Positions 53,030 through 64,000 of a stretch of DNA of 64,000 nt are shown one piece after another. The position numbers and the translations under genes were made by a program. Source of the DNA: Microglena sp. YARC. Its lineage: Eukaryota > Chlorophyta > Chlorophyceae > Chlamydomonadales > Chlamydomonadaceae. The notes below the pieces were generated by a model that had not been told where the DNA came from, ran no database searches, and saw only the letters and a list, made by a program, of their open reading frames with translations. Position 1 is the stretch's first letter. Every line of letters starts with the position of its first letter. The stretch lies in contig CM039463.1 in assembly GCA_022414725.1 (NCBI GenBank), positions 74,517,209-74,581,208 of the forward strand, read 5' to 3'.

Positions 53030-53140
53030 GTGTGTGAAAGGAATTTAACCCCAGGAAGTGGGTCTCCCGACAGAAACCAGCGACACCAATGATTCAGTTT
53101 GAATAGCTTTGCCACTCCAACAAATGAGTAGGCGCACTTT
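53030..53140 (+). repeat. Single copy of the ACAAACCAGCGACACC repeat
   Basis: AAGGAATTTAACCCCAGG, GTGGGTCTCC, GAAACCAGCGACACCAATGA, TTCAGTTTGAATAGC and TTTGCCACTCCAACAA match the last unit of the array at 36560-36660. Confidence 0.7.
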
Positions 53141-53204
53141 GGGTAAAGCAGGGGAGCCAAATGTTCAATCAATCAAGCCCCTTACAAGGACCCCTAGTTC
53201 AAGC

Positions 53205-53412
53205 CAGGGTTGATCAGGAGCGAGGACGCTGCGAGTCTGCGACGCTGCATCCTCCGTCGCTCGCGCAATGTCGAAGGGTATGTTGCGTCGCAGGACTCAA
53301 CGCGGGGAGGGTCCGTTGACCAGAAGGAAGGGTACGTTGTGTCGCAGGATGCAGGCTACACAATTAGTTGCGTCTCAGGCAGCAGAGCTGTGGGTCTTCA
53401 AGAAGTACCCTG
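53205..53412. mobile_element. hAT-like non-autonomous element (GTTGCGTCGCAG type)
   Basis: CAGGGTTGATCAGG to AAGTACCCTG, with flanking 8-mers GTTCAAGC and GTTCAAAG (imperfect duplication). Interior: CGACGCTGCATCCTCCGTCG, TGTTGCGTCGCAGGACTCAA and GTTGTGTCGCAGGATGCAGG. Same family as 4747 and 25027. Confidence 0.65.
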
Positions 53413-54148
53413 GTTCAAAGTTCTAACCCCTTTCAAGGACCTGGCCAAATCTGTAAACTATAATCCGCTAAGTGCATGTGCTCCCTGGTTTCCTTGGGTA
53501 CCATATCGCAAGGGGAGATTTGGAATGGTAAGAAGGTGAGCATACCAGAGCTCGCTGAAAAAACATGTACCGGTAACAATCCAAATCCAAAGCCCCTTCG
53601 AGAATGTTATGGACAGCAGGTACGACAGCCCCGTCCATACCTTCCAAGAAGTGCAGGATTTCCAACATTTACCCTTTTCAAATGACACTTATGCAGGTAT
53701 GTGGACATTTTCAACGCAATGTGCCTTCAAATTGTCATGGAATGTGCTAGAAAACCCAGTCACCTAAGACCAACCCCCAGGGCGGGATTTGGTTAATATA
53801 GATATGGTTCGATATATCGTACGCTGCATAGGCGGATGATGGCGCTCGAGCGCATGAAGTATTGCCAACAAGCTTGAACATGATTGCAACTTTCCAGCAA
53901 TCCAGCCCAGGTTTGTTCTGGGGACTCCAGTACTCCACCATCTGGATCATGAGGCGCAACCCGGGGGCGCAATCGGTTCCATAATTTGTGTCTATGCAGC
54001 GGATACCCCAAAATGAGAGTAGTGGCGCAACACGCCGCATGTAGAGCAATCTTGCTTAGGGGCTTGGGGCCACTCACCATCTTCTATAGTAACAAAACAA
54101 CAGCGTCTGAGATCTCTGGGTAATATGTTTATTATTTAGGCGTGGGGC
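53413..54148. other. No gene recognised
   Basis: Ordinary sequence. Near 53530 the sequence GGTAAGAAGGTGAGC contains donor-like GTs but no exon could be assembled. Confidence 0.35.
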
Positions 54149-54585
54149 AGCGTGGCCTGATCTAGGTACCGGTGCCAGCACCAGTTGCGCAGCAGAGTTT
54201 AAAACCCTGGCACGATCTAGGTACCGGTACCGGCACCAGCTGCGCAGCAGAGTTAAACACCCTGGCACGATCTAGGTACCGGTACCAGCACCAGCTGCGC
54301 AGCACAGTTTAAAACCCTGGCACGATCTAGGTACCGGTACCGGCACCAGCTGCGCAGCAGAGTTTAAAACCCTGGCACAATCTAGGTACCGGTACCAGCA
54401 CCAGCTGTGCACAACAGATTACAACCCTGGCACGATCTAGGTACTGGTACCCTGTGGGCACCAGCTGCGCAGCAGATTTAAACACCCTGACACGATCTAG
54501 GTACCAGCACCAGCTGCGCACAACAGATTAAACCCCTGGCACGATCTAGGTACCAGCACCAGCTGTGCAGCAGAGTTCACAACAT
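54149..54585 (+). repeat. ~57-bp tandem repeat, about eight units
   Basis: Units CCCTGGCACGATCTAGGTAC, CGGTACCAGCACCAGCTGCG, CAGCAGAGTTTAAAA, with the palindromic pieces GGTACCGGTACC and CAGCTG. It ends next to AAAACGCCTGGTGGGGCATGG (54590), the reverse of the retroelement tail CCAGGCGTT. Confidence 0.85.
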
Positions 54586-54633
54586 AATGAAAACGCCTGG
54601 TGGGGCATGGTATTAAGGAGCCTCATCTTTCGG

Positions 54634-54810
54634 TGGTATAGAACGGGCTGCTACTCTACATGGACACAGCTACCGTGGCTGTTAGTTTAAACCACGTCTT
54701 TAGAACACGTCTTAAAGCGCCACCTGCGCCACTCCAACGACCTCATAAGGCTGCACATTTATCAAGAAGGGGAGCACACCACTGGCAAGGGTCCTCTCGG
54801 GCAAAGCCCT
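54634..54810 (-). repeat. Decayed copy of the LRR gene's terminal exon, downstream of its stop
   Basis: Matches 54815-55000 block for block (GGGCTGCTCCTTTACCTGGA, CAAAGCTACCATGGC, ACACGTCTTTAAGCGCCACC, ACTCCATCGACCTCATACGG, GGGGCACACCACTGGC, CTCGGGCAAAGCCC) with small insertions that break the frame. Confidence 0.8.
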
Positions 54811-54872
54811 GTCTTACGGTGGTAGAGGACGGGCTGCTCCTTTACCTGGACAAAGCTACCATGGCGGCTAGG

Positions 54873-57211
54873 TTAGAACACGTCTTTAAGCGCCACCTGC
54901 GCAACTCCATCGACCTCATACGGCTGCACATCTATCAACAAGGGGGGCACACCACTGGCGGGGGTCCTCTCGGGCAAAGCCCCCATCGTGTCAAGGAACG
55001 CACGGCTTGCAGGGGGGCCAAAGTTGTTGCCCCAGAGAAGGAATACCTGGTGAGAGCGAGAGGGTTTAGGATTTAGGGTTTGGGCTGGGGGGGGGGGGGG
55101 GGGTGCCTGGGGGCCTTTTGCCAACCCACCCACCCAGCCACCAACCAACCCATCAACCAACCAACCAACACAGCTGCAAGTTTGATGCCATTTGACAACC
55201 CACCCACCCACCCACCAACCTACCCATCAACCAACCCACCCACCCCACCAACCAACCCACCCATCCACCCACCAATCCAGCTGCAAGTTTGATGCCATTT
55301 GACAAACCACCCACGCACCCACCAACCCATCATCTGCTCACAAACCAACCCATCAACCGACCCAACCAACCCACCCACCAAAGCACCTACACGTTTGATG
55401 CCATTTGACAACCCACCCACCCACCAACCCACCCACCAACCCACCCACCAACCCATCAAGCAACCAACCCACACACCCACCAACCCATCAACCAACCAAC
55501 CAACCCACCCACCAACCCATCAAGCAACCAACCCAGCCACCCACCAACCAACCCATCAAGCAACCAACCAACCCACCCTCCAACCAACCCATTAAGCAAC
55601 CAACCCAGCCACCCACCAACCAAACCATCAAGCAACCAACCCACCCACCCACCAACCAACCCATTTGACAACCAACCCACCCACCAACCAACCCTTCAAG
55701 CAACCAACCCACCCAATAACCCATCAACCCAATGATACCATTTTACAACCCACCCACCAACCCACCCACCAGCCCACCTACTCAATAACTAACCCAGCTT
55801 CAAATTTTATGCTAATTGACAACCACCCACCCACCCACCCACCCACCCTTCAAGCAACCAAAAAACCCACCCACCAACCCATCAACCAACACACCCACCC
55901 ATCTACCCTCCTGCAAATTTAATGCCAATTGACAACCCACCCACCCACCAACCAGCCCTTCAAGCAACTAACCCACCCACCAACCAGCCCTTCAAGCAAT
56001 TAACCCACCCACCAACCCATCAACCTACACACCCACCCTCCCTGCAAATTTGATGCCATTTGACAAACCCACCCACCCACCCACCAACCCACCACCAGCC
56101 CACCCACTCACCAACCAACCCACCTGCAAATTTTGATGTCGTTTGTCAACTCACCCACCCACTCACCAACCCACCACCATCCAACCCATCAACCAACCCA
56201 CCCACCCACCAGCCCACCCACTCACCAACCAACCCACCTGCAAATTTGAAGCCAATTGAAAACCCACCCACCATCCAAACCATCAACCAACCCACCCACC
56301 CACCAGCCAACCCACTCACCAGCCAACCCACCTGCAAATTTGATGTCATTTGTCAACTCACCCACCCACCCACCCCACTCACCAACCCACCCACCATCCA
56401 ACCCATCAACCAACCCACCCACCACCAACCAACCCATCAACCAACCAACCCATCAACCAACCAACCACCCATCCACCCACCTGCAGTTTTTGAAGCCAAT
56501 GACAGGGCATCTGCCAAGGCTACCAGTCCCTGAGAGAAAAGAAAAAGGTGTGCATGGGGTAAATGAGGAGGTAAAGGATGATGAGGGGCATATATATATG
56601 TAATATAAATATACCTTTTTACATTCAACCTGCAGGGCAGTGAACTAGTGGTTTTTGATTTGTTTTTGCAATGTAGGGCAGTGATGTAGCGATGTTGCTG
56701 TTTTCATTTTCACACAAAACCACACATACACAAACATACCCCCCCCCCCCCCCCCCCCACACACACACACAGACAAAAGACACACACATATTCTCACCTG
56801 CTCCCCTACGTTGTTTGAGCTCATGTCTAGATGTGTGAGGCAGTGCATGTATGGAAATGATGTAACATTTTTTGTTTGCAATGTAGGGCAGTGACTTGGC
56901 GTTTTGTTGTTCTTGTTTTTGCAATGCAGGGCAGTGACCTAGCAATGTTGTCGTTTTTATTCCCCCCCACCCCCACCCCCACCCCCACCCCACCCACCCA
57001 CCCACCCACCCCCACCCCACCCACCCACCTACACCCACACACGCACACATGCAGACACACACGCATACATACACACCACAAAAACTCACACACACACACA
57101 CATATTCTCACCTGCTCCCCTATGTTGTTGGAGCGCAAGTCTAGATGTGTCAGGCAGTGCATGTAAAGAAGTGGCCTAGCATTTGTTTTTGCAATTTAGG
57201 TCTGTGATGCA

Positions 57212-57267
<56 letters not shown>

Positions 57268-57899
57268 ACACACAGACAAAGGCATGACACACAGACACAC
57301 ACACATACATCCCCAACACACTTACCTGCTCCCCTATGTTGTTGGAGCGCAAGTCTAGATGTTTGAGCTAGTACATGTAGGGACGTGACCTAGCAATGCT
57401 TTTTACAATTTAGGTCTGTGATGCAACACACACACACACACACCACACATACAGACAAAGACATGAAACACACACAGACACACACACATACATCCCCAAC
57501 ACACTTACCTGCTCTCCTATGTTGTTGGAGCGCAAGTCTAGATGTGTTTATATTATTTTTCTTTTATTTTTATTTGCATGCGTTTCTTTCTTCAGCCTAT
57601 TTGGCTACCCCTGAAAATCATATAAATCATACAAGCACACACATACATGCTCCCCTATGTTGTTTGAAAATCATATAAATCATACAGGCATACACACCTG
57701 CTCTCCTATCATATAAATCAAAACGGCACACATACCTGCTCCCCTATGTTGTTTGAGCGCAAGTCTAGATGTGTGAGCCAGTGCATGTAGGGAAGTGACC
57801 TAGCAATGCTCAGTGCACCGCCATCCCTCAGCTTGTTGCTGGCCAAGTTTATTGATGTCAGCTGGTGCTTGTCGTTGAGCAGACGCTCTAGGAAGGGAC
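54873..57899 (-). CDS. 3' part of a leucine-rich-repeat protein gene (exons 57736-57899, 56481-56529, 54873-55046)
   Basis: On the - strand. Exon 57736-57899 (after acceptor CACAG, donor GTATGT) reads FLERLLNDKHQLTSINLASN, KLRDGGALSIARSLPYMHWL and THLDLRSNNIGEQ: RNase-inhibitor-type LRRs, period about 28. Exon 56481-56529 (acceptor TCTCAG, donor GTGGGT) reads GLVALADALSLASKTA, the rest of that repeat. Exon 54873-55046 (acceptor CACCAG) reads VFLLWGNNFGPPASRAFLDT, ending VDGVAQVALKDVF and TAA. The last junction is out of phase by one base and about eight residues of a normal repeat are missing, so a micro-exon is probably hidden or lost in the satellite at 55050-56480. LRRs of this kind bind protein partners; the specific role is unknown. 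Earlier exons lie beyond the TGAG array. Confidence 0.72.
55062..56478 (-). repeat. CCAACCCACCCACC satellite with about ten copies of the LRR exon-2 donor edge
   Basis: On the - strand each copy reads TTGGCTTCAAATTTGCAG then GTGGGTTGGTTGG, that is the last ~25 bases of the exon at 56481-56529 plus its donor. Copies are near 55170, 55280, 55390, 55800, 55915, 56045, 56128, 56240 and 56332. The simple repeat is an expansion of the intron's first bases. Telomere-like GGGTTTAGGATTTAGGG and a G-run lie at 55062-55105. Confidence 0.85.
56624..57730 (-). repeat. CA/C-run satellite with copies of the 3' half of the 57736 LRR exon and its donor
   Basis: On the - strand copies read GCTAGGTCACTGCCCTGCAT, CATCTAGACATGAGCTCAAA, CAACGTAGGGGAGCAG then GTGAGAATATGTGTGTG. 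Copies or parts are near 56630, 56680, 56800, 56885, 56930, 57110, 57325, 57505, 57650 and 57700. The (CA)n blocks (up to 70 bases at 57210-57265) and C-runs (56740-56758) continue from the donor GTATGTGTG. Many copies keep a readable MHCLTHLDLRSNNIGEQ. Confidence 0.85.
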
Positions 57900-57944
57900 C
57901 TGTGTGGGGTGGAGTGTGTGTGTGTGTGTGAGTGCGTGTGAGGT

Positions 57945-60900
57945 GAGTGAGTGAGTGAGTGAGTGAGTGGTGAGTGAGTGAGTGAGTGAGTGAGTGAGTG
58001 AGTGAGTGCGTGAGTGAGTGGTGAGTGAGTGAGTTGAGTGAGTGAGTGAGTGAGTGAGTGAGTGAGTGAGTGAGTGAGTGAGTGAGTGAGTGAGTGAGTG
58101 AGTGAGTGAGTGAGTGAGTGAGTGAGTGAGTGAGTGAGTGAGTGAGTGAGTGAGTGAGTGAGTGAGTGAGTGAGTGATGCGTGAGTGAGTGAGTGAGTGA
58201 GTGAGTGGTGAGTGAGTGAGTGAGTGAGTGAGTGAGTGACGTGAGTGAGTGAGTGAGTGACTAGTGTAGTGGTGAGTGAGTGAGTGAGTGAGTGAGTGAG
58301 TGACGTGAGGTGAGTGAGTGAGTGAGTGAGTGAGTGAGTGAGTGAGTGAGTGAGTGAGTGAGTGAGTGAGTGAGTGAGTGAGTGAGTGAGTGATGTGAGG
58401 TGAGTGAGTGAGTGACGTGAGTGAGTGAGTGAGTGAGTGAGTGAGTGAGTGAGTGAGTGAGTGAGTGAGTGAGTGAGTGAGTGAGTGACGTGAGTGAGTG
58501 CGTGGAGTGAAGTGAGTGAGTGAGTGAGTGCGTAAGTGGAGTGGAGTGAGTGAGTGAGTGAGTGAGTGAGTGAGTGACGTGAGTGAGTGAGTGAGTGAGT
58601 GAGTGAGTGAGTGAGTGAGTGAGTGAGTGAGTGAGTGAGTGAGTGCAGTGAGTGAGTGAGTTGAGTGAGTGAGTGAGTGATGTGAGTGAGTGAGTGAGTG
58701 AGTGAGTGAGTGAGTGAGTGAGTGAGTGAGTGAGTGAGTGAGTGAGTGAGTGAGTGAGTGAGCGTGAGTGAGTGACGTGAAGTAATGTGAGTGAGTGAGT
58801 GAGTGAGTAAGTGAGTGGAGTGAGTGAGTGATGGGCGTGTACAGTGAGTGAGATTTGATGTGAGTGATGAGGGAGTGAGTGAGTGAGTGAGTGAGTGAGT
58901 GAGTGAGTGAGTGAGTGAGTGAGTGAGTGAGTGAGTGAGTGAGTGAGTGTTGCTGAGTTGAGTGAGTGAGTGAGTGGCCGTGAGTGATGCGTAAGTGAGT
59001 GAGTGAGTGAGTGAGTGAGTGAGTGAGTGACGAGTGAGTGAGTGACTGTGAGTGGTGAGTGAGTGGGGATGAGTGAGTGAGTGAGTGGAGGAGTGAGTGA
59101 GTGAAGTGCGTGCGTGAGTGAGTGACGTGAAGGTGCGGTGGTGAGTGGAGTGAGGTTGGGTGTGAGTGAGTGAGTCGTGAGTGGCGTGCAGTGAGTGAGT
59201 GAGTGAGTGAGATGAGTGAGTGGAAGTAGACCGTGAGTGCAGTGAGTGAGTGAGTGAGTGAGTCGTGGTCTAGGGTGAGTGATGTGCAGTGACTGCGTAG
59301 CGTGAGTGAGCGTGAGGTTGAGTGAGTGAGTGAGTGAGTGGAGTCATTGTGATGAGTGATCGTGAGTGAGTGAGGTTGTGAGTGAGTGCGTGAGTGAGTG
59401 AGCTTGAGTGAGTGAGTGAGTGAGTGAGTGAGTGAGTAGAGTGACGTGAGGCTTTGATTAGAGTGGAGTTGAAGTGAGTGAGCGTGAGTGAGTGGGGTGT
59501 GGTGTTGTGGGTGCGTTCAAATGAGTGAGTCACTTTGCGTGTGAGTGAGTGAGTGAGTGAGTGATTGGTGGGAGTGAGAAATGAGTGAGTGAGTGAGGTG
59601 AGTGGAAGTGAGTGAGTGAGTGGTGAAAGTAACCAGATGAGTGAGTGAGTGGCGTGAGTGAGTGAGTGAGTGAGGTGTAGGTGAGTGAAGTGAGTGAGTG
59701 GAGTGTGAGTGAGTGAGGTGAGTGAGTGAGTGAGGTGAGTGAGTGAGTGAGTGAGGAGTGAGTGAGTGAGTGAGTGAGTGAGTGTGACCGTGCGTGAGTG
59801 AGTGCGTGGTGAGTGGAGTGGAGTGAGTGAGGTGAGTGAGTGACGTGAGTGAGTGAGTGAGTGAGTGAGTGAGTGAGTGAGTGAGTGAGTCAGCTGAGTG
59901 AGTGAGTGATGAGTTGCGTGAGTGATGTGAGTGAGTGAGTGAGTGAGTGAGTGGCGTGACGTGAGTGATGAGTGATCGTGAGTGAGTGAGTGAGTGATGA
60001 GTGAGTGAGTGAGTGAGTGAGTGAGTGAGTGAGTGAGTGAGTGAGTGAGTGAGTGAAGTGAGTGAGTGAGTGATGAGTGAGTGAGTGAGTGCGTGAGTGA
60101 CGTGAGTGAGTGAGTGAGTGAGTGAGTGAGTGAGTGAGTGAGTGAGTGAGTGAGTGGTGAGTGAGTGAGTGAGTGAGTGAAGTGAGTGAGTGAGTGAGCT
60201 GAGTGAGTGAGTGAGGTGAGTAGTGAGTTGAGTGAGTGAGTGAGTGCGTGAGTGCGTGCGTGCGTGCGTGAGTGAGTGAGTGGGTGAGTGAGTGAGTGAG
60301 TGAGTGAGTGAGTGAGTCGAGTGAGTGAGTGAGTGCGTGAGTGTGAGTGAGTGAGTGAGAAAAATGAAAAAAAAGGTTTTTTGGGGGGGGGGGGGGGAGT
60401 TGATAAGTGAGTGATGAGTGAGTGAGTGAGTGAGTGCGTGAAGTGGAGTGAGTGAGTGAGTGAATGAGTGAGTGAGTGAGTGAGTGAAGTGAGTGAGTGA
60501 GTTGGAGTTGAGTGGTGAAGAGTGAGTGATCGTGAGTGAGTGAGTGCGTGATGAGTGCGTGGTGAGTGAGTGAGTTTGAGTGAGTGCGTGAGTGCTGAGT
60601 GAGTGAGTGAGTGAGTGAGGCGTGAGTGAGTGAGTGGTGGGTAAGTGAGTGAGTTGAGTGAGTGAGTGAGTGGAGTGAGTTGAGTGAGTGAGTGAGTGAA
60701 GTGAGTGAGGTGGAGTGAGGAAGTGAGTTGAGTGAGTGAGTGAAGTAAGTGAGTGCGTGAGTGGAGTGAGTGCGTGAAGTGCGTGAGTGAGTGAAAAAGT
60801 GAGTGAGTGAGTGAGTGAGTGAGTGAGTGAGTGAGTGAGTGAGTTGCGTGAGTGAGTGAGTGAGGTGAGTGAGTGAGTGAGTGAGTGAGTGAGTGAGTGA

Positions 60901-63900
60901 GTGAGTGAGTGAGTGAAGTGCGTGAGTGAGTGACCGTGAGTGAGTGCGTATGTATGAGTGAGTGCTGAGTGAGTGAGTGAGTGAGTGAGTGAGTGTGAGT
61001 GGTGAGTGAGTGAGTGAGTGAGTGAGTGAGGGTGTTAGTGAGTGAGTGAGTGAGTGAGTGAGTGAGTGAGTGAGTTTGAGTGAGTGAGTGAGTGAGTGAG
61101 TGAGTGAGTGAGTGAAGTGAGGTGAGTGAATAGTGAGTGAGTGAGTGAGTGAGTGAGTGAGTGAGTGAGTGAGTGCGTGCGTGCGTGCGGTGCGTGAGTG
61201 AGTGAGTGAGTGAGTGAGTGCGTGAGTGAGTGCGTGAGTGAGTGAGTGAGTGAGTGAGTGAGTGAGTGAGTGAGTGAGTGAGTGAGTGAGTGAGTGGTGA
61301 GTGAGTGCCGTGGAGTGCTCGTGAGTGAGTGAGTGAGTGAGTGAGTGAGGTGAGGAGTGAGTGAGTGAGTGAGGTGAGTGAGTGAGTGAGTGAGTGAGTG
61401 AGTGATGTGAGTGAGTGAGTGAGTGAGTGAGTGCGTGAGTGAGTGAGTGAAGTGCGTGAGTGCGTGAGTGAGTGAGTGAAGTGAGTGAGTGAGTGAGTGA
61501 GTGAGTGAGTGAGTTTTGAGTGAGTGAGTTGAAGTGCCGTGTGAGTGAGTGCGTGATGAGTGAGTGAGGAGGAGTGAGTGAGTGAGTAGGAGTGAGTGAG
61601 TGAGTGAGTGACGTGAGTGAGTGAGTGAGTGAGTGAGTGAGTGAGGATGAGTGAGTGAGTGAAGTGAGTGCGTGAGTGAGTGATTGAGTGAGTGCGTGCA
61701 GTTGAGTGATGCGTTGAGTGAGTGAGTGTGATACACGTGAAGTGAGTGAGGTGAGTGAGTGAGTGAGTGAGTGAGTGAGTGAGTGAGTGAGTGAGTGCCC
61801 GGATAAAAAAAAGTGAGTGAGTGTGTGAGTGAGTGAGTGAGTGAAGTGAGTGAGTGAGTGAGTGAGTTGAGTGAGTGAGTGAGTGAGTGACCACAGTGAG
61901 TGAGTGAGGTGAGTGAGTGGTGAAGTGAGTGAGTGAGTGAGTAGTGAGAGAAGTGAGTGAGTGATGTGAGTGAGTGAGTGAGTGAGTGAGTGAGTGAGGT
62001 GAGTGAGTGAGTGAGTGAGGTGACGGTGAGTGAGTGAGTGAGTGAGTGAGTGAGTGAGGTGAGTGAGTGAGTTGCAGTGAGTGAGTGAGTGGATGTGAGT
62101 GAGTGAGTGAGTGCGTGAGTGAGTGAGTGAGGTGAGTGGAGTGACGCGAGTGAGTGGAGTGAGTGAGTGAGTGACGTGAGTGAGTGAGTGAGTGAGTGAG
62201 TGAGTGAGTGATGCAGTGAGTGAGGGAGTGCGTGAGTGAGTGAGTGGAAGTGAGGTGAGTGAGTGAACGTGTTGAGTTGACGTGAGTGAAGGTGAGTGAC
62301 AGTGAGTGATGAGTGACGGTGACGTGAGTGAGTGATGAGTGGTGAGTGAGCCTAGTGAGTGAGTGAGTGAGTAATAGTGAGTTGGGTGAGTGAGTGTAGT
62401 TCGTCGAGTGAGTGAGTGAGTGGTGAGTGTAAGCGAGAGTGAGTTAAAGTGGTGAGGTGTGCTACACAGTGAGTCGGGAGTGAGTGAGTGCGTGTAGTGA
62501 GTGAGTGAGAGTGAGTTGAGGGAAGTGAGTGAGTGAGTGAGTGAGTGAGTGAGTGAGTGAGTGAGTGAGTGAGTGAGTTGAGTGAGTGAGTGAGTGAGTG
62601 AGTGAGTGAGTGAGTGAGTTGAGTGAGTGAACGGTGAGTGCGTGACGTGAGTGAGTGAAAGTGAGTGAGTGACGTGAAGTGAGTGTGAAGGTGAGTGAGT
62701 GAGATTGAGTGAGTGAGTGAGTGGTTGAGTGAGTGAGTGAGTGAGTGAGTTGAGTGAGTGAGTGAGTGAGTGAGTGAGTGAGTTTGAGTGAGTGAGTGAG
62801 TGACTGTGAGTTAGTGAGTGAACGTGAGTGACGTGGATGAGTGAGTGGTGAGTGAGTGAGTGAGTGATGAGTGAGTGAGTGAGTGAGTTGAAAGTGAGTG
62901 AGTGCAGGTGAGTGATGAGTTTGAAGTGAAGTGAGCTATGTGAGTGAGTGAGTGTGAGTGAGTTGAGATTGAGTGTGGAGTGAGTGAGTGATGTGCGTTG
63001 AGTGAGTGAGTGAGAGTGAGTGAAGTGAGTGAGTGATGTGAGTGAGTGAGTGAGTGGTGAGGTGAGTGAGTGAGTGAGTGAGTGAGTGATTGCGTGCGTG
63101 AGTGAGTGAGTGAGTGAGTGAGTGAGTGAGTGAGTGAGTGAGTGAGTGATGAGTGAGTGAGTGAAGTGAAGTGATCGTGAGTGAGTGAGTGGTGAGAGTG
63201 ATGGTGGTGAGTGAGTGAGGTGAGTGAGTGAGTGAGTGAGTGAGTGAGTGACGTGAATGAGTGAGTCGTGAGTGAGGGAGTGAGTGCTGAGTGAGTGAGT
63301 GTTGAGTGTGAGTGAGTGCGTGAAGTGACGTGAGTGGTGCAGTGAGTGCGTGGAGAGTGATGAGTGCGTGAGTGAGGCGTTGCGTAAGTGATGAGTGAGG
63401 AGTGAGTGAGTGAGTGCGTGAGTGAGTGAGTGAGTGAGTTGAGTGAGTGAGTTGATGAGAGTGAAGTGAGTGGTGAGTGAGCTGATGAGTGAGTGAGTGG
63501 TGAGTGAGTGAGTGAGTGAGTGCGTGCCGTGAGTAGGTGAGTGGAGTGCGTGACCGGAGTGAGTGATGAGTGAGTGAGTGACGTGAGTGAGTGACGTGAA
63601 GTGAGTGGTGAGTGAGTGAGTGAGTGAGTGGAGTGAGTGAGTGGATGTGAGTGAGTGAGTGAGTGAGTGAGTGGAGTGAGTGAGTTTTGAGTGAGTGCGT
63701 GTTGAGGAGTGAGTGAGTGAGTGAGTGAGTGAGTGATGTGAGTGAGTGAGTGATGTGAGTGAGTGCGTTGAGTGAGTGAGTGAGTGAGTGAGTGAGTGAG
63801 TGAGTGAGTGAGTGAGTGAGTGAGTGAGTGAGCTTGAGTGCGTGAGGAGTGAGTGAGTTGAGTGAGTGGGAGTGAGTGAGTGAGTGAGTGAGTGCGGTGC

Positions 63901-64000
63901 TGTCGAATGAGTGAGTGAGTGAGTGATGTGAGGTAGTGAGTGATGAGTGAGTGGAGTGAAATGAGTAGTGAGTAGTAAACGTGAGTGATGACCCTGACGT
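57945..64000. repeat. (TGAG)n tetranucleotide array, 6 kb, running off the window
   Basis: Long perfect TGAG stretches mixed with single-base slips (GTGGTGAG, GACGTGAG, GAAGTGAG), more disordered towards the right, with one foreign piece at 60360-60398 (AAAAATGAAAAAAAAGG and a G-run). It starts about 45 bases before the LRR exon's acceptor, so it is probably in an intron of that gene. The 874- and 233-residue SLTHSLTH frames are artefacts of the repeat. Some irregularity may be long-read error. Confidence 0.95.

Noticed and set aside
54660..55076. 138-residue + strand frame as a separate gene
   Set aside because: The - strand of the same bases encodes an LRR-type peptide ending in a stop, joined by splice sites to the LRR exons at 56481 and 57736; the + frame is its shadow.
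59270..61894. 874-residue open frame on the - strand (THSLTHSLTHS repeats)
   Set aside because: Translation of the TGAG tetranucleotide array; the frame survives only because the repeat contains no stop on that strand.

Overview
The window is nuclear DNA of a eukaryote, most probably a chlorophyte green alga of the Chlamydomonadales type. The reasons are spliced genes with GT-AG introns, replication-type histone genes in divergent H2A/H2B and H3/H4 pairs with a 6-bp-stem, 4-base-loop 3' hairpin, Ty1/copia retrotransposons (a group known from Volvox as Osser), and an extreme load of C/G-rich simple repeats. No species can be named from the sequence alone.

Layout. 1-3347: 3' end of an unrecognised + strand gene whose introns are minisatellite and C-rich satellite. 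3348-7654: dispersed repeats, hAT-like MITEs, retroelement tails and a duplicated block. 7655-14681: a complete but frame-broken Copia element on the - strand. 14682-18100: simple repeats, a hexanucleotide satellite ending in a perfect hairpin, and a Harbinger-like element. 18282-19437: H2A/H2B pair. 20885-33615: a four-exon + strand gene for a 223-residue membrane protein resembling the COPI-associated/TVP15 family, spread over 12.7 kb because its introns are satellite. 33616-37350: tandem arrays. 38323-41319: a tRNA-Ser-like sequence, retroelement 3' ends, a pentanucleotide array and a MITE. 41320-48194: a second Copia element, inserted into a decayed RNase H-bearing retroelement that resumes at 48195. 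50522-51677: H3/H4 pair. 51700-54600: repeats and MITEs. 54873-57899: 3' end of a - strand leucine-rich-repeat gene. 57945-64000: a TGAG tetranucleotide array, probably in an upstream intron of that gene.

The most unusual signal is shared by all three spliced genes. Their introns and 3' flanks contain serial, decaying copies of the neighbouring exon edge: the splice site plus about 20-60 bases of exon, each joined to a run of simple repeat. I call these exon echoes. They copy acceptor edges (COPI-like exons 2 and 3, left gene), donor edges (COPI-like exon 3, LRR exons), and terminal exons including the stop codon (COPI-like 3' flank, one copy in the LRR gene). The satellites seem to have grown by repeated duplication of splice-site/exon-edge units with expansion of the polypyrimidine tract or early intron.

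Other points: both Copia copies place gag and pol in one frame separated by a single TAG followed by AGGTAAGC; several MITEs have clear 8-bp target duplications; histone H3 has no cysteine; and a tRNA-Ser-like body carries a CUG anticodon. Most very long open frames here are translated satellites, not genes.
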